Shown: positions 17,146 to 25,607 of the stretch, piece after piece
How positions within the stretch are numbered: position 1 is the first letter of the stretch
Layout of the letters: each line of letters opens with the position of its first letter
Source of the DNA: Bradyrhizobium jicamae
GTDB lineage: Bacteria; Pseudomonadota; Alphaproteobacteria; Rhizobiales; Xanthobacteraceae
Assembly (NCBI RefSeq): GCF_018130215.1
Contig: NZ_JAFCKQ010000020.1
Span: 1 to 64,000 of the forward strand
Direction of reading: 5' to 3'
Length of the DNA: 64,000 nt
Translations under genes and position numbers: made by a program
The notes under the pieces: model-generated
Database searches by the model: none
What the model was told of the DNA's origin: nothing
What the model saw: the letters and a program-made list of their open reading frames with translations, nothing else

Positions 17146-18444
17146 CTATCGTGACATCCCCGCGACACGCGCGTTTGCCTGCGATGACATCGGCTCTTGC
17201 TGAGGGCGGTCAGCGACGGCTGATGATGTCATCCAGCGGCGGTACTTGCGGGTGAGCGACGCGGTGCGAAGCTGCGTGAGCAGCAACGCCCAGAGCGGCG
17301 AGATGCCGGGATTCGGCCTGCTGCCCCGGCTCAGCCGCCGCAGCTGGAATTTGACCACGGCCATCATGGCGAGCGAGGCGAGCGGCTTGCTCTTCCAGGT
17401 GATCGGTGCGACCTCAGGCCGCGGGTCCTCGCCACGCCGCCAGGCCAGCGGCAGATCCGGCTTGACGGCGAGTGCGGTCCCGATCCCCGCGATCGCAACA
17501 CCGGAGTCGAGGACCTTTTGCACGATGCCGATGCGACGGATGCCTCCGGTGACCATAACCGGCATCTTCGCAACGGCCGCGATGTCACGCGCGAATTCGA
17601 GGAAATAGGCCTCACGCGCCAGCGTGCGACCGTCACGGGCGACGCCTTGCATCGCCGGCGCTTCGTAGCTGCCGCCGGAAAGCTCCACCAGATCGACGGG
17701 CAGCCGGTTCAACATCCCCACGACGATTTTCGCATCGGCTGCATCGAAGCCGCCGCGCTGGAAATCCGCCGAGTTCAGCTTGACCGCGACCGAGAAGCCC
17801 GGCGACACCGCCGCGCGAACGGCCTTCACCGTCTCGATCAGAATCCGCGCCCGGTTCTCCAGCGACCCGCCATAATCGTCGGTGCGACGATTCGTGAGCG
17901 GCGACAGGAACTGGCTGATCAGATAACCATGCGCCGCGTGGATCTGCGCGCCGGAGAAACCCGCCTGCTCTCCGAGCTTCGCCGCATTGGCGAAACGCGT
18001 GATGACCTCGTGGATGTCCTGCTCGGTCATCGCCTTCGGTGTCGCAAACAGATTCGAATGCTTGCCGAGGTCGAGCGACACCGCCGACGGCGCCCGGGTT
18101 TGCTGGCCCAGGCTCTTCATCATCTGCCGACCCGGATGATTGAGCTGCAACCACATCTGCGCGCCCCTGGCGCGACCGGCACGCGTCCAGTCGCGGAAGG
18201 CGTCGAGCCTGCTCCCGTCCTCCAGCACCACTCCGCCGGGACCGGTCATGGCGCGGCGATCGATCATGACATTGCCTGTTATGATCAGGCCCGCGCCGCC
18301 ATCGGCCCATGCCTGATAGAGCCGAAGAAGCTCCGCCGAGGGCAGATGCTCGGCATCCGCCATGTTCTCTTCCATCGCCGCCTTGGCGATACGGTTGGGA
18401 ACGACGGTTCCATTGGGCAGAGTGAGCGATTCGAATGGTGACAT
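17146..18444 (-). CDS. NADH:flavin oxidoreductase, old yellow enzyme family
   Basis: A 432-residue flavin-dependent alkene reductase. The TIM-barrel landmarks are clear: PNRIAKAAMEENMAD at the N-terminus, QLNHPGRQ, the H-A-A-H segment IHAAHGYLISQFLSPLTNRR with the DDYGGSLENRAR phosphate-binding loop, and VTGGIRR near the C-terminal flavin site. A ~90-residue C-terminal extension beyond the barrel is basic and unannotated. Such enzymes reduce activated double bonds of xenobiotics or electrophiles with NAD(P)H. The gene is divergent from a MerR-family regulator, and a MerR-type promoter with an unusually long spacer lies between, so induction by an electrophilic or redox signal is likely. Confidence 0.9.
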   Translation of the reverse strand: MSPFESLTLPNGTVVPNRIAKAAMEENMADAEHLPSAELLRLYQAWADGGAGLIITGNVMIDRRAMTGPGGVVLEDGSRLDAFRDWTRAGRARGAQMWLQLNHPGRQMMKSLGQQTRAPSAVSLDLGKHSNLFATPKAMTEQDIHEVITRFANAAKLGEQAGFSGAQIHAAHGYLISQFLSPLTNRRTDDYGGSLENRARILIETVKAVRAAVSPGFSVAVKLNSADFQRGGFDAADAKIVVGMLNRLPVDLVELSGGSYEAPAMQGVARDGRTLAREAYFLEFARDIAAVAKMPVMVTGGIRRIGIVQKVLDSGVAIAGIGTALAVKPDLPLAWRRGEDPRPEVAPITWKSKPLASLAMMAVVKFQLRRLSRGSRPNPGISPLWALLLTQLRTASLTRKYRRWMTSSAVADRPQQEPMSSQANARVAGMSR

Positions 18445-18471
18445 GGCCGCGCCTTTCAGTTGACACGGGGC

Positions 18472-18502
18472 ACCCTAAGATTAAAGTTAACTTTAAGGTC
18501 AA
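18472..18502 (-). promoter_or_regulatory. MerR-type promoter with 19-base spacer and central palindrome
   Basis: On the minus strand a -35 element TTGACC (18502-18497) is followed by 19 bases and TAGGGT (18477-18472). The spacer is filled by the perfect 16-base palindrome TTAAAGTTAACTTTAA (18481-18496). An overlong spacer containing the operator is the hallmark of promoters activated by MerR-family regulators through DNA untwisting. It reads into the flavin oxidoreductase gene and also sits before merR. Confidence 0.85.
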
Positions 18503-18522
18503 GGATTATTCGGAGCGCCGGC

Positions 18523-18942
18523 ATGAAGATCGGAGAACTGGCAAGAGAGTCCGGCCTGGCGCCGTCGCGCATCCGCTACTACGAGCGGCAGGGCTTGATC
18601 GGGGCGATCGACCGGGGCTTGAACGGCTACCGGCAATATGCCCGCGGCACCCGGCAACTCCTGGAAATGATCGTCGTTGCCCAGCAGGCCGGATTTTCAC
18701 TCGACGAGATCCGCAACCTGCTACCGCCTCATGACCAGGCGGACCGGGGCCGCGACAAGTTGCTGGGCGCCCTCAACCGCAAGGTTGTCGACATCGAAAC
18801 ATTGCAGCAGCGGCTGTCGGCAACGCGTGCCGGCCTCAAGGCAGTCATCGCCCGGATCGAAGCCCTGCCGCCCGGCGGCGACTGCTTTGAAAACGCCGAG
18901 GATGTGTTGGCCAGTATGCGCGAGCAGTCCAAAGCCGGCTGA
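18523..18942 (+). CDS. MerR family transcriptional regulator
   Basis: A 139-residue MerR regulator: the N-terminal winged helix-turn-helix reads MKIGELARESGLAPSRIRYY and ERQGLIGAIDRGLNGYRQY (residues 1-40), followed by the dimerisation coiled coil (about 80-115). The C-terminus has a single Cys (GGDCFENAED), not the paired cysteines of metal sensors, so a metal signal is unlikely; an organic or redox signal is more plausible. The ATG at 18523 has CGGAG eight bases ahead; the frame is open further upstream through the operator. It faces away from the flavin oxidoreductase and probably controls it from the palindrome between them. Confidence 0.9.
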   Translation: MKIGELARESGLAPSRIRYYERQGLIGAIDRGLNGYRQYARGTRQLLEMIVVAQQAGFSLDEIRNLLPPHDQADRGRDKLLGALNRKVVDIETLQQRLSATRAGLKAVIARIEALPPGGDCFENAEDVLASMREQSKAG

Positions 18943-19028
18943 TGAGGGCGCCTCCAAAATCCCGCTTTGTTAAGCTGTTGGAAACCGTGACGAGGCCTTC
19001 TGAGACGAACGTTCCGAGGCAGGCACAC

Positions 19029-20426
19029 ATGCGTTTGATGGCATCAGCGAAGTCCAACCGGGCCGGCGCACTCACTCTCGCGCTGACACTTCTGATGTTC
19101 GGCGGCGCCGTTGTCGCGCCGGACAAGGCGCTGGCCCAATCGTCGGGCAACGGGCTGACCAACCTGATCGACAGCCTCTTATCGAAGTCGAGCCCGCCGC
19201 CGCAGGCCGCGACCAGCCAGGACGGCGCGCCGCCGCCGTGGAGCGGCGAGGACGGCGCCTCCGGTCATCCGCTGATGACCGCCGCGGCGATCCGCCAGGC
19301 CGCCGCCAATTTTCCGAATTGCGTCGCGGGGATGTGGCCGGATGCCGCTCGACGAAACATCAGCCAGCAGAATTTCGAGCGCTTCACCGCGGGCCTCGAG
19401 CCCGATCTGCGCATCATGGATCTGCTGGATTCGCAGCCTGAATTCACCAAGGCGATCTGGGACTATCTCGACATCCTGGTGAACGACGACCGGCTGGCCA
19501 AGGGCCGCGAGATTCTTGCGAAGTACAAGCCGCAATTCGATGCCACCGAGAAGGCCTATGGTGTCGATCGCTACATCATCGCGGCGATCTGGGGCATCGA
19601 GTCGAACTACTCGACACAGATGGGCGACCGCAGCGTGGTGCAGTCGACCGCGACGCTGGCCTGCGTCGGCCGCCGTCAGGCCTATTTCAAGGACGAGTTC
19701 CTGTCGGCGCTGGAGATCCTGAACCGCGGCGACCTCACTCCCGAGCAGATGCGCGGCTCCTGGGCCGGCGCATTCGGCCCGACTCAATTCATGCCGACCG
19801 CATTCAAGCGCTACGCCGTCGACGGCGATGGCGACGGCCGCCGCGATGTCGTCGACGACGCCGCCGACCTGATCGCCTCGACCGCCAACAATCTCAAGAA
19901 GGACGGCTGGCAGAGCGGCGCGAGCTGGGGCTACGAGGTCGTGGTGCCCCAGGGCTTCAACTACATGCTGGCCGACCGCTCCAAGGCGATGCCGCTGTCG
20001 CAATGGGAGCATCTGGGACTCAAGCGCCCCACCAACCAGTCGTTCCCGCGCCCCTCGGAGAAGGCCTATCTGCTGGCGCCGGCCGGCGCCGAGGGCCCGG
20101 GCTTCCTGATGCTGCAGAACTTCCGGGTGATCATGAAATACAATCCGGCCGAGGCCTATGCACTGGCGATCGGCCATTTCGCGGACCGCCTGCGCGGCGG
20201 GCAGCCCTTCGTGCAGCCCTGGCCGCGCCAGGAACGGGTGCTGTCGAAGGCCGAGCGGCTGGAACTCCAACAATTGCTCGCCCAGCGCGGCTTCTACCAG
20301 GGCACCCCAGACGGCCAGATCGGCGGTCAGACCCGCGACGCCCTGCGCAGCTTCCAGGCCTCGATCGGCGCGCCCGCCGACGGATTCGCCACCGCCGAGG
20401 TGCTGGAACGGCTGAGGGGGCAGTAG
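19029..20426 (+). CDS. Lytic murein transglycosylase (MltB-type) with peptidoglycan-binding domain
   Basis: A 465-residue exported enzyme: signal peptide (residues 1-36, cleaved near ALA-Q), a proline-rich linker, an SLT_2/MltB-type catalytic domain (about 75-380) with catalytic glutamate E191 in AAIWGIESNYS, and a C-terminal PG_binding_1 domain (about 400-460; LAQRGFYQGTPDGQIGGQTR). It cleaves peptidoglycan glycan strands with formation of anhydro-muramyl ends. GFGPTQFMPTAFKRYAVDGDGDGRR-like substrate landmarks (here AFGPTQFMP at about 258) support the family. I start at ATG 19029, ahead of the signal peptide; the frame extends upstream to 18942. No lipobox is present, so it is soluble in the periplasm rather than a lipoprotein. 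Confidence 0.92.
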   Translation: MRLMASAKSNRAGALTLALTLLMFGGAVVAPDKALAQSSGNGLTNLIDSLLSKSSPPPQAATSQDGAPPPWSGEDGASGHPLMTAAAIRQAAANFPNCVAGMWPDAARRNISQQNFERFTAGLEPDLRIMDLLDSQPEFTKAIWDYLDILVNDDRLAKGREILAKYKPQFDATEKAYGVDRYIIAAIWGIESNYSTQMGDRSVVQSTATLACVGRRQAYFKDEFLSALEILNRGDLTPEQMRGSWAGAFGPTQFMPTAFKRYAVDGDGDGRRDVVDDAADLIASTANNLKKDGWQSGASWGYEVVVPQGFNYMLADRSKAMPLSQWEHLGLKRPTNQSFPRPSEKAYLLAPAGAEGPGFLMLQNFRVIMKYNPAEAYALAIGHFADRLRGGQPFVQPWPRQERVLSKAERLELQQLLAQRGFYQGTPDGQIGGQTRDALRSFQASIGAPADGFATAEVLERLRGQ

Positions 20427-20572
20427 GCGGCAACCAAGTAACCCTGACAACCGGTATCTGGCCGGCGCCTTGACGGCAGCCGGGCGAGGCCGATTTATGG
20501 TGGAAAAGCTGCCCGCTTGCGGCCCGATTCCGCTACTATGTTGGGCACTTCCGGACCATTGCGACCGCATCC

Positions 20573-22360
20573 ATGCCGAAGCCGAGATCCTTCCTGCACG
20601 TGTTCACCGAAGCCGGGCCGCTGGTCACGCTTCTGGTTGCGCTCGCTTTGCTGTTCGGCATTGCCGCGCCGGCCTCGGCGCAGTTCTTCAGCTTCCCGGG
20701 CTTCGGCAATTCCCAGCCCCGGCAGGCGCCGCCGCCGCGCGAACGGGGCGGCGGTGGCTGGTTCGGATCCGACTTCTTCCAGCCGTTCCAGCAGCAGCAG
20801 CCACAGCAGATCCAGCGGCCACGCGAGGATTTCTCGCGGGCGCCCGCGCCGGCCAAGCGCGAGACCGTGGCCGAGCGCAACGTGCTGGTGCTCGGCGACG
20901 CCATGGCCGACTGGCTCGCCTACGGCCTCGAGGATGCCTATTCCGATCAGCCCGACATGGGCGTGATCCGCAAGCACAAGACCGTGTCCGGCCTGATCCG
21001 CTACCAGCCCAAGGGCGATCCGGCGGACTGGGCGGCAGCCGCCAAGGGCATCCTCGCGACCGAGAACCCTGACGCGATCGTCGTCATGCTCGGCCTCAAC
21101 GACCGCATCGCGATGCACGAGCCGGCCGTTGAGAAGAAGACCGACGCCAAGGACGACAAGAAGGACGCCCGCGCCAAACCGGCAAAACCCGGCGAGGCCA
21201 AACCTGGCGATGCCAAGACCGACGCCAAGACCGATGCCAAGAGCGATGCCAAGAGCGACACCAAGGCCGGCGACGCCAAGCCCGACGCGGCCGCGAAGAC
21301 CGACAACAAGCCGGTCGACACCGAACTATCGCCCGACGATGCCGCCGACAGCGACACGCCGCAGCTCGCCGCGCCGGGAAAGACCGCGCGCACGCCGAAC
21401 GGCGTCTACGAATTCCGCGATGACCGTTGGGTCGAACTCTACAGCAAGAAGATCGAGGAGATGATCAACGTGCTGAAGAGCAAGGGCGTGCCGGTGCTGT
21501 GGGTCGGCCTGCCCGCGATCCGCGGTCCGAAGGGCACGTCGGACATGCTGTTCCTCGACGCGCTGTATCGCGACGCCGCCGGCAAGGCCGGTATCACCTA
21601 TGTCGATGTCTGGGACGGCTTCGTCGACGAGGCCGGCCGCTTCATGGCAAAGGGCCCGGACTTCGAAGGCCAGCCGCGCAAGCTGCGGTCCGATGACGGC
21701 GTGTTCTTCACCAAGCCCGGCGCGCGCAAGCTCGCGCATTATGTCGAGCGCGAGGTGACGCGCCTGCTCGCCGCGCGCTCCGGCCCGATCGCACTGCCGA
21801 GCGAGCCGGCGACGCCCGAGGTCAGCGCCGAGCCCGGCAAGCCACCGCCGCGTCCGCTCGCCGGACCGATCCTGCCGCTGGTCGCCTCTTCCGTTGGCAC
21901 CGATCAATTGCTCGGCGGTCCCGGCTCGCGGCCCGCGGCCGTCGACGCGCTCGCCGCGCGCACCCTGGTGAAGGGCGAACCGCTGGCGCCGCCGGCCGGC
22001 CGCGCCGATGATTTCGCCTGGCCGCGCCGCGAGATCGGTCGTGAACAGGCCAAGGGCGACGTGCCGGTTGCCGCGACGACGCCGGTCGCGCCGGCAAGCG
22101 CGAACCCGCCGCCGACGACCACGGCGATCGCGCCCGACGGCTCGATCATTACGGCTCCGCAAAAGCCTGCGCCGCGGCGGGTGTTCCGCCCGACCCACCA
22201 GGCGCAGCCGGTCCAGCCGACGCCGCAACCCTCGCTGCGCGATTTCTTCGGATTCGGCACGCCGCAGCAGCGGCCGCTGGTGACCCAGCCGCCGCGGGCA
22301 CCGGGACCGCCGCGCCCGCCCGCCAATGTCGGGCGATCGGCGTCGAATGGCGTGCAGTAA
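20573..22360 (+). CDS. Exported SGNH-like protein (DUF459 type) lacking expected catalytic residues
   Basis: A 595-residue exported protein with signal peptide (residues 1-36). The SGNH-hydrolase fold is recognisable: block I VLVLGDAMADW (104-114), block III MLGLNDR (172-178) and block V SDDGVFFTKPGARKLA (373-388). In active family members block I is GDS and block V DGxH; here the Ser position is A110 and the His position is F378. The domain is interrupted at about 185-270 by a Lys/Asp/Ala repeat, and residues 395-595 are Pro/Ala-rich and probably unstructured. DUF459 relatives are linked to envelope glycan acylation or deacylation. With these changes it may be a binding protein rather than an enzyme. 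No clear ribosome binding site is visible. Confidence 0.82.
   Translation: MPKPRSFLHVFTEAGPLVTLLVALALLFGIAAPASAQFFSFPGFGNSQPRQAPPPRERGGGGWFGSDFFQPFQQQQPQQIQRPREDFSRAPAPAKRETVAERNVLVLGDAMADWLAYGLEDAYSDQPDMGVIRKHKTVSGLIRYQPKGDPADWAAAAKGILATENPDAIVVMLGLNDRIAMHEPAVEKKTDAKDDKKDARAKPAKPGEAKPGDAKTDAKTDAKSDAKSDTKAGDAKPDAAAKTDNKPVDTELSPDDAADSDTPQLAAPGKTARTPNGVYEFRDDRWVELYSKKIEEMINVLKSKGVPVLWVGLPAIRGPKGTSDMLFLDALYRDAAGKAGITYVDVWDGFVDEAGRFMAKGPDFEGQPRKLRSDDGVFFTKPGARKLAHYVEREVTRLLAARSGPIALPSEPATPEVSAEPGKPPPRPLAGPILPLVASSVGTDQLLGGPGSRPAAVDALAARTLVKGEPLAPPAGRADDFAWPRREIGREQAKGDVPVAATTPVAPASANPPPTTTAIAPDGSIITAPQKPAPRRVFRPTHQAQPVQPTPQPSLRDFFGFGTPQQRPLVTQPPRAPGPPRPPANVGRSASNGVQ
21130..21320 (+). repeat. Lys/Asp/Ala low-complexity coding repeat
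   Basis: Within the SGNH-like gene, about 190 bases encode a degenerate tandem of K-x-D-A units (DAKTDAKTDAKSDAKSD). At DNA level the 12-base unit GACGCCAAGACC varies through GATGCCAAGAGC copies. It resembles histone H1-like or linker sequence and is a site prone to slippage. It splits the SGNH domain between blocks III and V. Confidence 0.8.
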
Positions 22361-22378
22361 GAAGCGGCCTACAGCCCC

Positions 22379-22406
22379 GTCATTGCGAGCGAAGCGAAGC
22401 AATGAC
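22379..22406. repeat. Short palindromic intergenic repeat
   Basis: GTCATTGC (22379-22386) is repeated in inverse as GCAATGAC (22399-22406) around GAGCGAAGCGAA. This is a common Bradyrhizobium intergenic palindrome. It lies between the convergent SGNH-like and csbD genes and might also help terminate transcription, though no T-run follows. Confidence 0.7.
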
Positions 22407-22423
22407 AGAGAACAAGTCGGGCC

Positions 22424-22798
22424 TCAGCCGTAATAGCGCCATCGCGGCGGCGGACGGCGCGGCTGACGCGTCATCAGCAGCGCGAGCGCGAAGCCGATGC
22501 CGCCGGCGATCAACAGCGAGCCGAGCGGATTGTCCTGCACCGTCTTAGCCATCGCCCTCTGCCCGCTGCGGATGGTCTCTCCGCGATTCTCATAGGCGTC
22601 CTTCGCGTAATTCGCCGCAGTATCGGCCGCGTCTCGCGCGGCATCCTTGGCCTGGCCGTAGAGATCCTGCACGGTGCCGGCGGCCTCGCGCACGCGGCCC
22701 GAGGCCTGCGTCTGCGCATCGCCGGTCACATCGCCGACCGCGCCTTCGGCCTTGCCGGCGAACTCCTTCGCCGAGCCATAAATGCGATCCTTGTCCAT
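22424..22798 (-). CDS. CsbD family stress protein
   Basis: A 124-residue protein whose first half is the CsbD motif: MDKDRIYGSAKEFAGKAEGA followed by VGDVTGDAQTQASGRVREAAG, a helical, highly charged segment. A single transmembrane helix (PLGSLLIAGGIGFALALLM, about residues 90-108) and a basic tail follow. CsbD proteins are abundant stress-induced proteins of unknown mechanism. An EcfG-type promoter (GGAAC, 16 bases, GGTT) lies 31 bases before the ATG, so it probably belongs to the general stress regulon encoded at 60-62 kb. Confidence 0.9.
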   Translation of the reverse strand: MDKDRIYGSAKEFAGKAEGAVGDVTGDAQTQASGRVREAAGTVQDLYGQAKDAARDAADTAANYAKDAYENRGETIRSGQRAMAKTVQDNPLGSLLIAGGIGFALALLMTRQPRRPPPRWRYYG

Positions 22799-22828
22799 CG
22801 CTTCTGCTCCCTGATCTGACGGGAGGCT

Positions 22829-22853
22829 AACCTGCAGGAGCGGCGCAAGTTCC
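22829..22853 (-). promoter_or_regulatory. EcfG-type promoter of csbD
   Basis: Minus-strand GGAAC (22853-22849), 16-base spacer, GGTT (22832-22829): one mismatch from the alphaproteobacterial general stress consensus GGAAC-N16/17-CGTT. It is 31 bases ahead of the csbD start, a normal leader length. Confidence 0.7.
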
Positions 22854-22858
22854 TGTGA

Positions 22859-23593
22859 CTACAGGATCAGCCCGCCATCGACGACGATGGTCTGGCCGAC
22901 GATGTAGGACGCCAGCGGCGAGGCGAGGAACAACGCGGCGCCCGCCATGTCGGCCGGCGTGCCGAGCCGCTTCAGCGGAATGCGCTCGAGCGCGCCTTCA
23001 AGACGCTTTGGATTTGCCGTCGTCACCCTGGTCATCTTGGTGTCGACCAGGCCCGGCGCGATCCCGTTGACGCGGATGCCGTTCTCCGCCCAGGCTTCGC
23101 CGAGCGTGCGCGTCAGGCCGACTGCGCCGGTCTTCGAGGCGTTGTAGGCCGGATTGCCCATCGTGGAATGATAGGCCGCGGTCGAGCTCACGATGATCAG
23201 CGAGCCCTTGGCCGCGCCGAGCATCGCATGGAATTTGGTGGCGCAGGCCATCAGGCTGATCAGATTGACCTCCAGCACCTTGCGGAAGCCGTCCATCTCG
23301 AATTCCCCGCGGCGGTAAATCACCGCGCCCTGCGCCAGCACCAGAACGTCGAGCCGATCGAATGACGGCTTGAACGCTTCGATCGCCCGGGGATCGCTGA
23401 CGTCGAGCTGCGCGTAGGAAAGACCATCGAGATGCGAACCATCCTCGGCGGAATAATCGCTCGCGCCGGCACGCGTGCCGCAAACGGCCACACGCGCCCC
23501 CTTGGCGCGGAACGCCTGCGCGATACCATTGCCGATGCCGCTGGAGCCGCCGACCACCAGCACCTGCTTGCCTGCAAAATCGAGCTCGTTCAT
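22859..23593 (-). CDS. Short-chain dehydrogenase/reductase
   Basis: A 244-residue classical SDR with the cofactor motif GGSSGIG (15-21), the NAG-equivalent region reading LAQGA, catalytic Ser in SSTAAY, and Y-x-x-x-K in YNASK. The C-terminus IVGQTIVVDGGLIL is typical. It uses NAD(P)H to oxidise or reduce an alcohol or ketone; the substrate cannot be told. The start is ATG at 23593. Upstream lie three tandem 12-base repeats. It is divergent from a second SDR 207 bases away, and its end is five bases from the csbD promoter. Confidence 0.88.
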   Translation of the reverse strand: MNELDFAGKQVLVVGGSSGIGNGIAQAFRAKGARVAVCGTRAGASDYSAEDGSHLDGLSYAQLDVSDPRAIEAFKPSFDRLDVLVLAQGAVIYRRGEFEMDGFRKVLEVNLISLMACATKFHAMLGAAKGSLIIVSSTAAYHSTMGNPAYNASKTGAVGLTRTLGEAWAENGIRVNGIAPGLVDTKMTRVTTANPKRLEGALERIPLKRLGTPADMAGAALFLASPLASYIVGQTIVVDGGLIL

Positions 23594-23609
23594 CGCGCGT
23601 CTCCTCGTT

Positions 23610-23645
23610 GCTGTTTTCTTGGCAGTTTTCTTGGCTGTTTTCTTG
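23610..23645. repeat. Three tandem 12-base repeats
   Basis: GCTGTTTTCTTG (23610-23621), GCAGTTTTCTTG (23622-23633) and GCTGTTTTCTTG (23634-23645) stand directly in line, 17 bases upstream of the minus-strand SDR start. As the leader of that gene they read CAAGAAAACAGC three times. Such a tract could vary in copy number or act as a regulator site. Confidence 0.85.
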
Positions 23646-23800
23646 ATGGAGCATGATCATTCTCGAAAAGCCAGCGCCGAACTTGCGTTCATGCGCTGCG
23701 GCCCTGCCTGATCGGGACCACCGGTTTGACGGATCATGAGATCGATGCCAGCCTCGCCGGTCTGACGACACGCCATGCATCTTTTTCCGCGAGGTCCGCC

Positions 23801-24580
23801 ATGTCCGAATTCAAACAGCTCAGCCGTTCGGTGAAGGGCCTCACCGTGCTCGTCACGGGAGCCGCCAGCGGCATGGGCCGCGCCACCGCCCGCGTGTTCG
23901 CCGACGAGGGCGCCAACGTCGCGGTCACCGATCTGACGGAAGACGGCACGCACGCCGTGGCGAAGGAGATCGCCGCAAACGGCGGCTCCGCAAGGCCCTG
24001 GGTGCTCGACGTCTCCGACCGTGACGCGATCACCAGGGTCGTCAACGAGGTCGCCGCGCATTTCGGCGGGCTCGACATCATCGTCAACAATGCCGGCATC
24101 TCGGTGCGCGTGCCGATCGACGATCCGAGTTACGAGGATGCCTGGGCCAAGGGCATTGCGGTGATGCTGACGGCACATCCGCGCATCATCCGCGCCGCGC
24201 TGCCCTACCTTCGCAAATCGAAATCGCCGCGCATCGTCAACATCGCCTCGACCGAGGCGCTGGGCGCGACCGCGCTGCACAGCCCCTACTCCGCGGCAAA
24301 AGGCGGCGTGACCAGCCTGACGCGCTCGCTCGCCGTCGAGCTCGGCCGCGACGGCATCACCGTGAACTGCATCTGTCCGGGTCCGATCCGCACCGCGATC
24401 ACCGACCGCATCTCCGAGGAGCACAAGACGATCTACGCCAAGCGGCGCACCGCGCTGGCCCGCTACGGCGATCCCGAGGAGGTCGCGCATATGACGCTCA
24501 GCCTGTGCCTGCCGGCCGCATCGTTCCTGACGGGGGCCGTCATTCCGGTGGACGGCGGGTTGATGGCGCGGAATGCCTGA
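23801..24580 (+). CDS. Short-chain dehydrogenase/reductase
   Basis: A 259-residue classical SDR: TGAASGMGRATARVFADEGA at the dinucleotide site (residues 18-38), NNAGIS, catalytic Ser in NIASTEALG, YSAAK catalytic pair, and a PVDGG C-terminus. GAGG lies six bases before the ATG at 23801. The family oxidises or reduces diverse hydroxy compounds. It is followed after 98 bases by a TauD/TfdA-type dioxygenase on the same strand, so the two might act on the same carbon source. Confidence 0.88.
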   Translation: MSEFKQLSRSVKGLTVLVTGAASGMGRATARVFADEGANVAVTDLTEDGTHAVAKEIAANGGSARPWVLDVSDRDAITRVVNEVAAHFGGLDIIVNNAGISVRVPIDDPSYEDAWAKGIAVMLTAHPRIIRAALPYLRKSKSPRIVNIASTEALGATALHSPYSAAKGGVTSLTRSLAVELGRDGITVNCICPGPIRTAITDRISEEHKTIYAKRRTALARYGDPEEVAHMTLSLCLPAASFLTGAVIPVDGGLMARNA

Positions 24581-24678
24581 TCCGCGCCCGCGCGCGAAGC
24601 GTTGACAGGCCGTGCGTCGAGAGTAGCCTTCCCTGCAAATGGAGCGGGAGACACCGCCCGCACTCGGAGAGACACGCC

Positions 24679-25563
24679 ATGACGGTCCTGATCCGGCAGC
24701 TTCACAAGCATTTTGTCGGCGAGGTCTCCGGCGTCGACCTGCGCAAGCCGCTGACGAAGCAGGAGGCTGAAGACATCGAGGCCGGCATGGACAAATACGC
24801 CGTGCTGGTGTTCCACGGCCAGGACATCACGGACGACCAGCAGCTGGCGTTCGCGCTGAATTTCGGCGAGCGGGAAAAATCCCGCGGCGGCACCGTGACC
24901 AGGAAGGAGGACTATCGCCTCTCCTCCGGGCTGAACGATGTTTCCAACCTCGGCAAGGACGGCAAGCCGCTGCCGAAGGACCACCGCACCCATCTGTTCA
25001 ACCTCGGCAACTGCCTGTGGCATTCCGACAGCTCGTTCCGGCCGATCCCGGCGAAGTTCTCGCTGCTGTCGGCGCGCGTGGTGAACCCGAAGGGCGGCAA
25101 CACCGAATTCGCCGACATGCGCGCTGCCTATGACGCGCTCGACGACGAGACCAAGGCCGAGATCGAGGACATGATCTGCGAGCACTCGCTGATGTATTCA
25201 CGCGGCTCGCTCGGCTTCCTCGACTATTCCGACGAGGAGAAGGAGATGTTCAAGCCGGTGCTGCAGCGCCTGGTGCGCACGCATCCGGTACATGGCCGCA
25301 AGTCGCTGTATCTGTCGTCGCACGCCGGCGCCATCAGGGGCATGAGCGTGCCTGAGGGCCGGGTGCTGCTGCGCGATCTTACCGAGCACGCCACGCAGGG
25401 CGAATTCGTCCACGTGCACAAATGGACGGTGCACGACCTCGTGATGTGGGACAACCGCCAGACCATGCACCGCGTGCGCCGCTACGATCAGTCACAGCCC
25501 CGCGACATGCGTCGCGCCACGGTGGCGGGATCGGCACCGACAGTGGCACAGGCGGCGGAGTAG
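24679..25563 (+). CDS. TauD/TfdA family dioxygenase
   Basis: A 294-residue Fe(II)/2-oxoglutarate-dependent dioxygenase. The metal triad is visible as WHSDSSF (H and D) and the distal H in NRQTMHRVRRY, with R in RDMRRATVAG for 2-oxoglutarate. Family members attack taurine, 2,4-D, sulfate esters or related acids. The start at ATG 24679 follows GGAGAGACACGCC. The absence of an adjacent ABC transporter argues against a dedicated taurine system; substrate unknown. It is preceded by an SDR in the same direction. Confidence 0.88.
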   Translation: MTVLIRQLHKHFVGEVSGVDLRKPLTKQEAEDIEAGMDKYAVLVFHGQDITDDQQLAFALNFGEREKSRGGTVTRKEDYRLSSGLNDVSNLGKDGKPLPKDHRTHLFNLGNCLWHSDSSFRPIPAKFSLLSARVVNPKGGNTEFADMRAAYDALDDETKAEIEDMICEHSLMYSRGSLGFLDYSDEEKEMFKPVLQRLVRTHPVHGRKSLYLSSHAGAIRGMSVPEGRVLLRDLTEHATQGEFVHVHKWTVHDLVMWDNRQTMHRVRRYDQSQPRDMRRATVAGSAPTVAQAAE

Positions 25564-25607
25564 CTCCTCCGCTGTGTCGGGACGACGCGTGAAGAGGGCA
25601 GCGTTTG

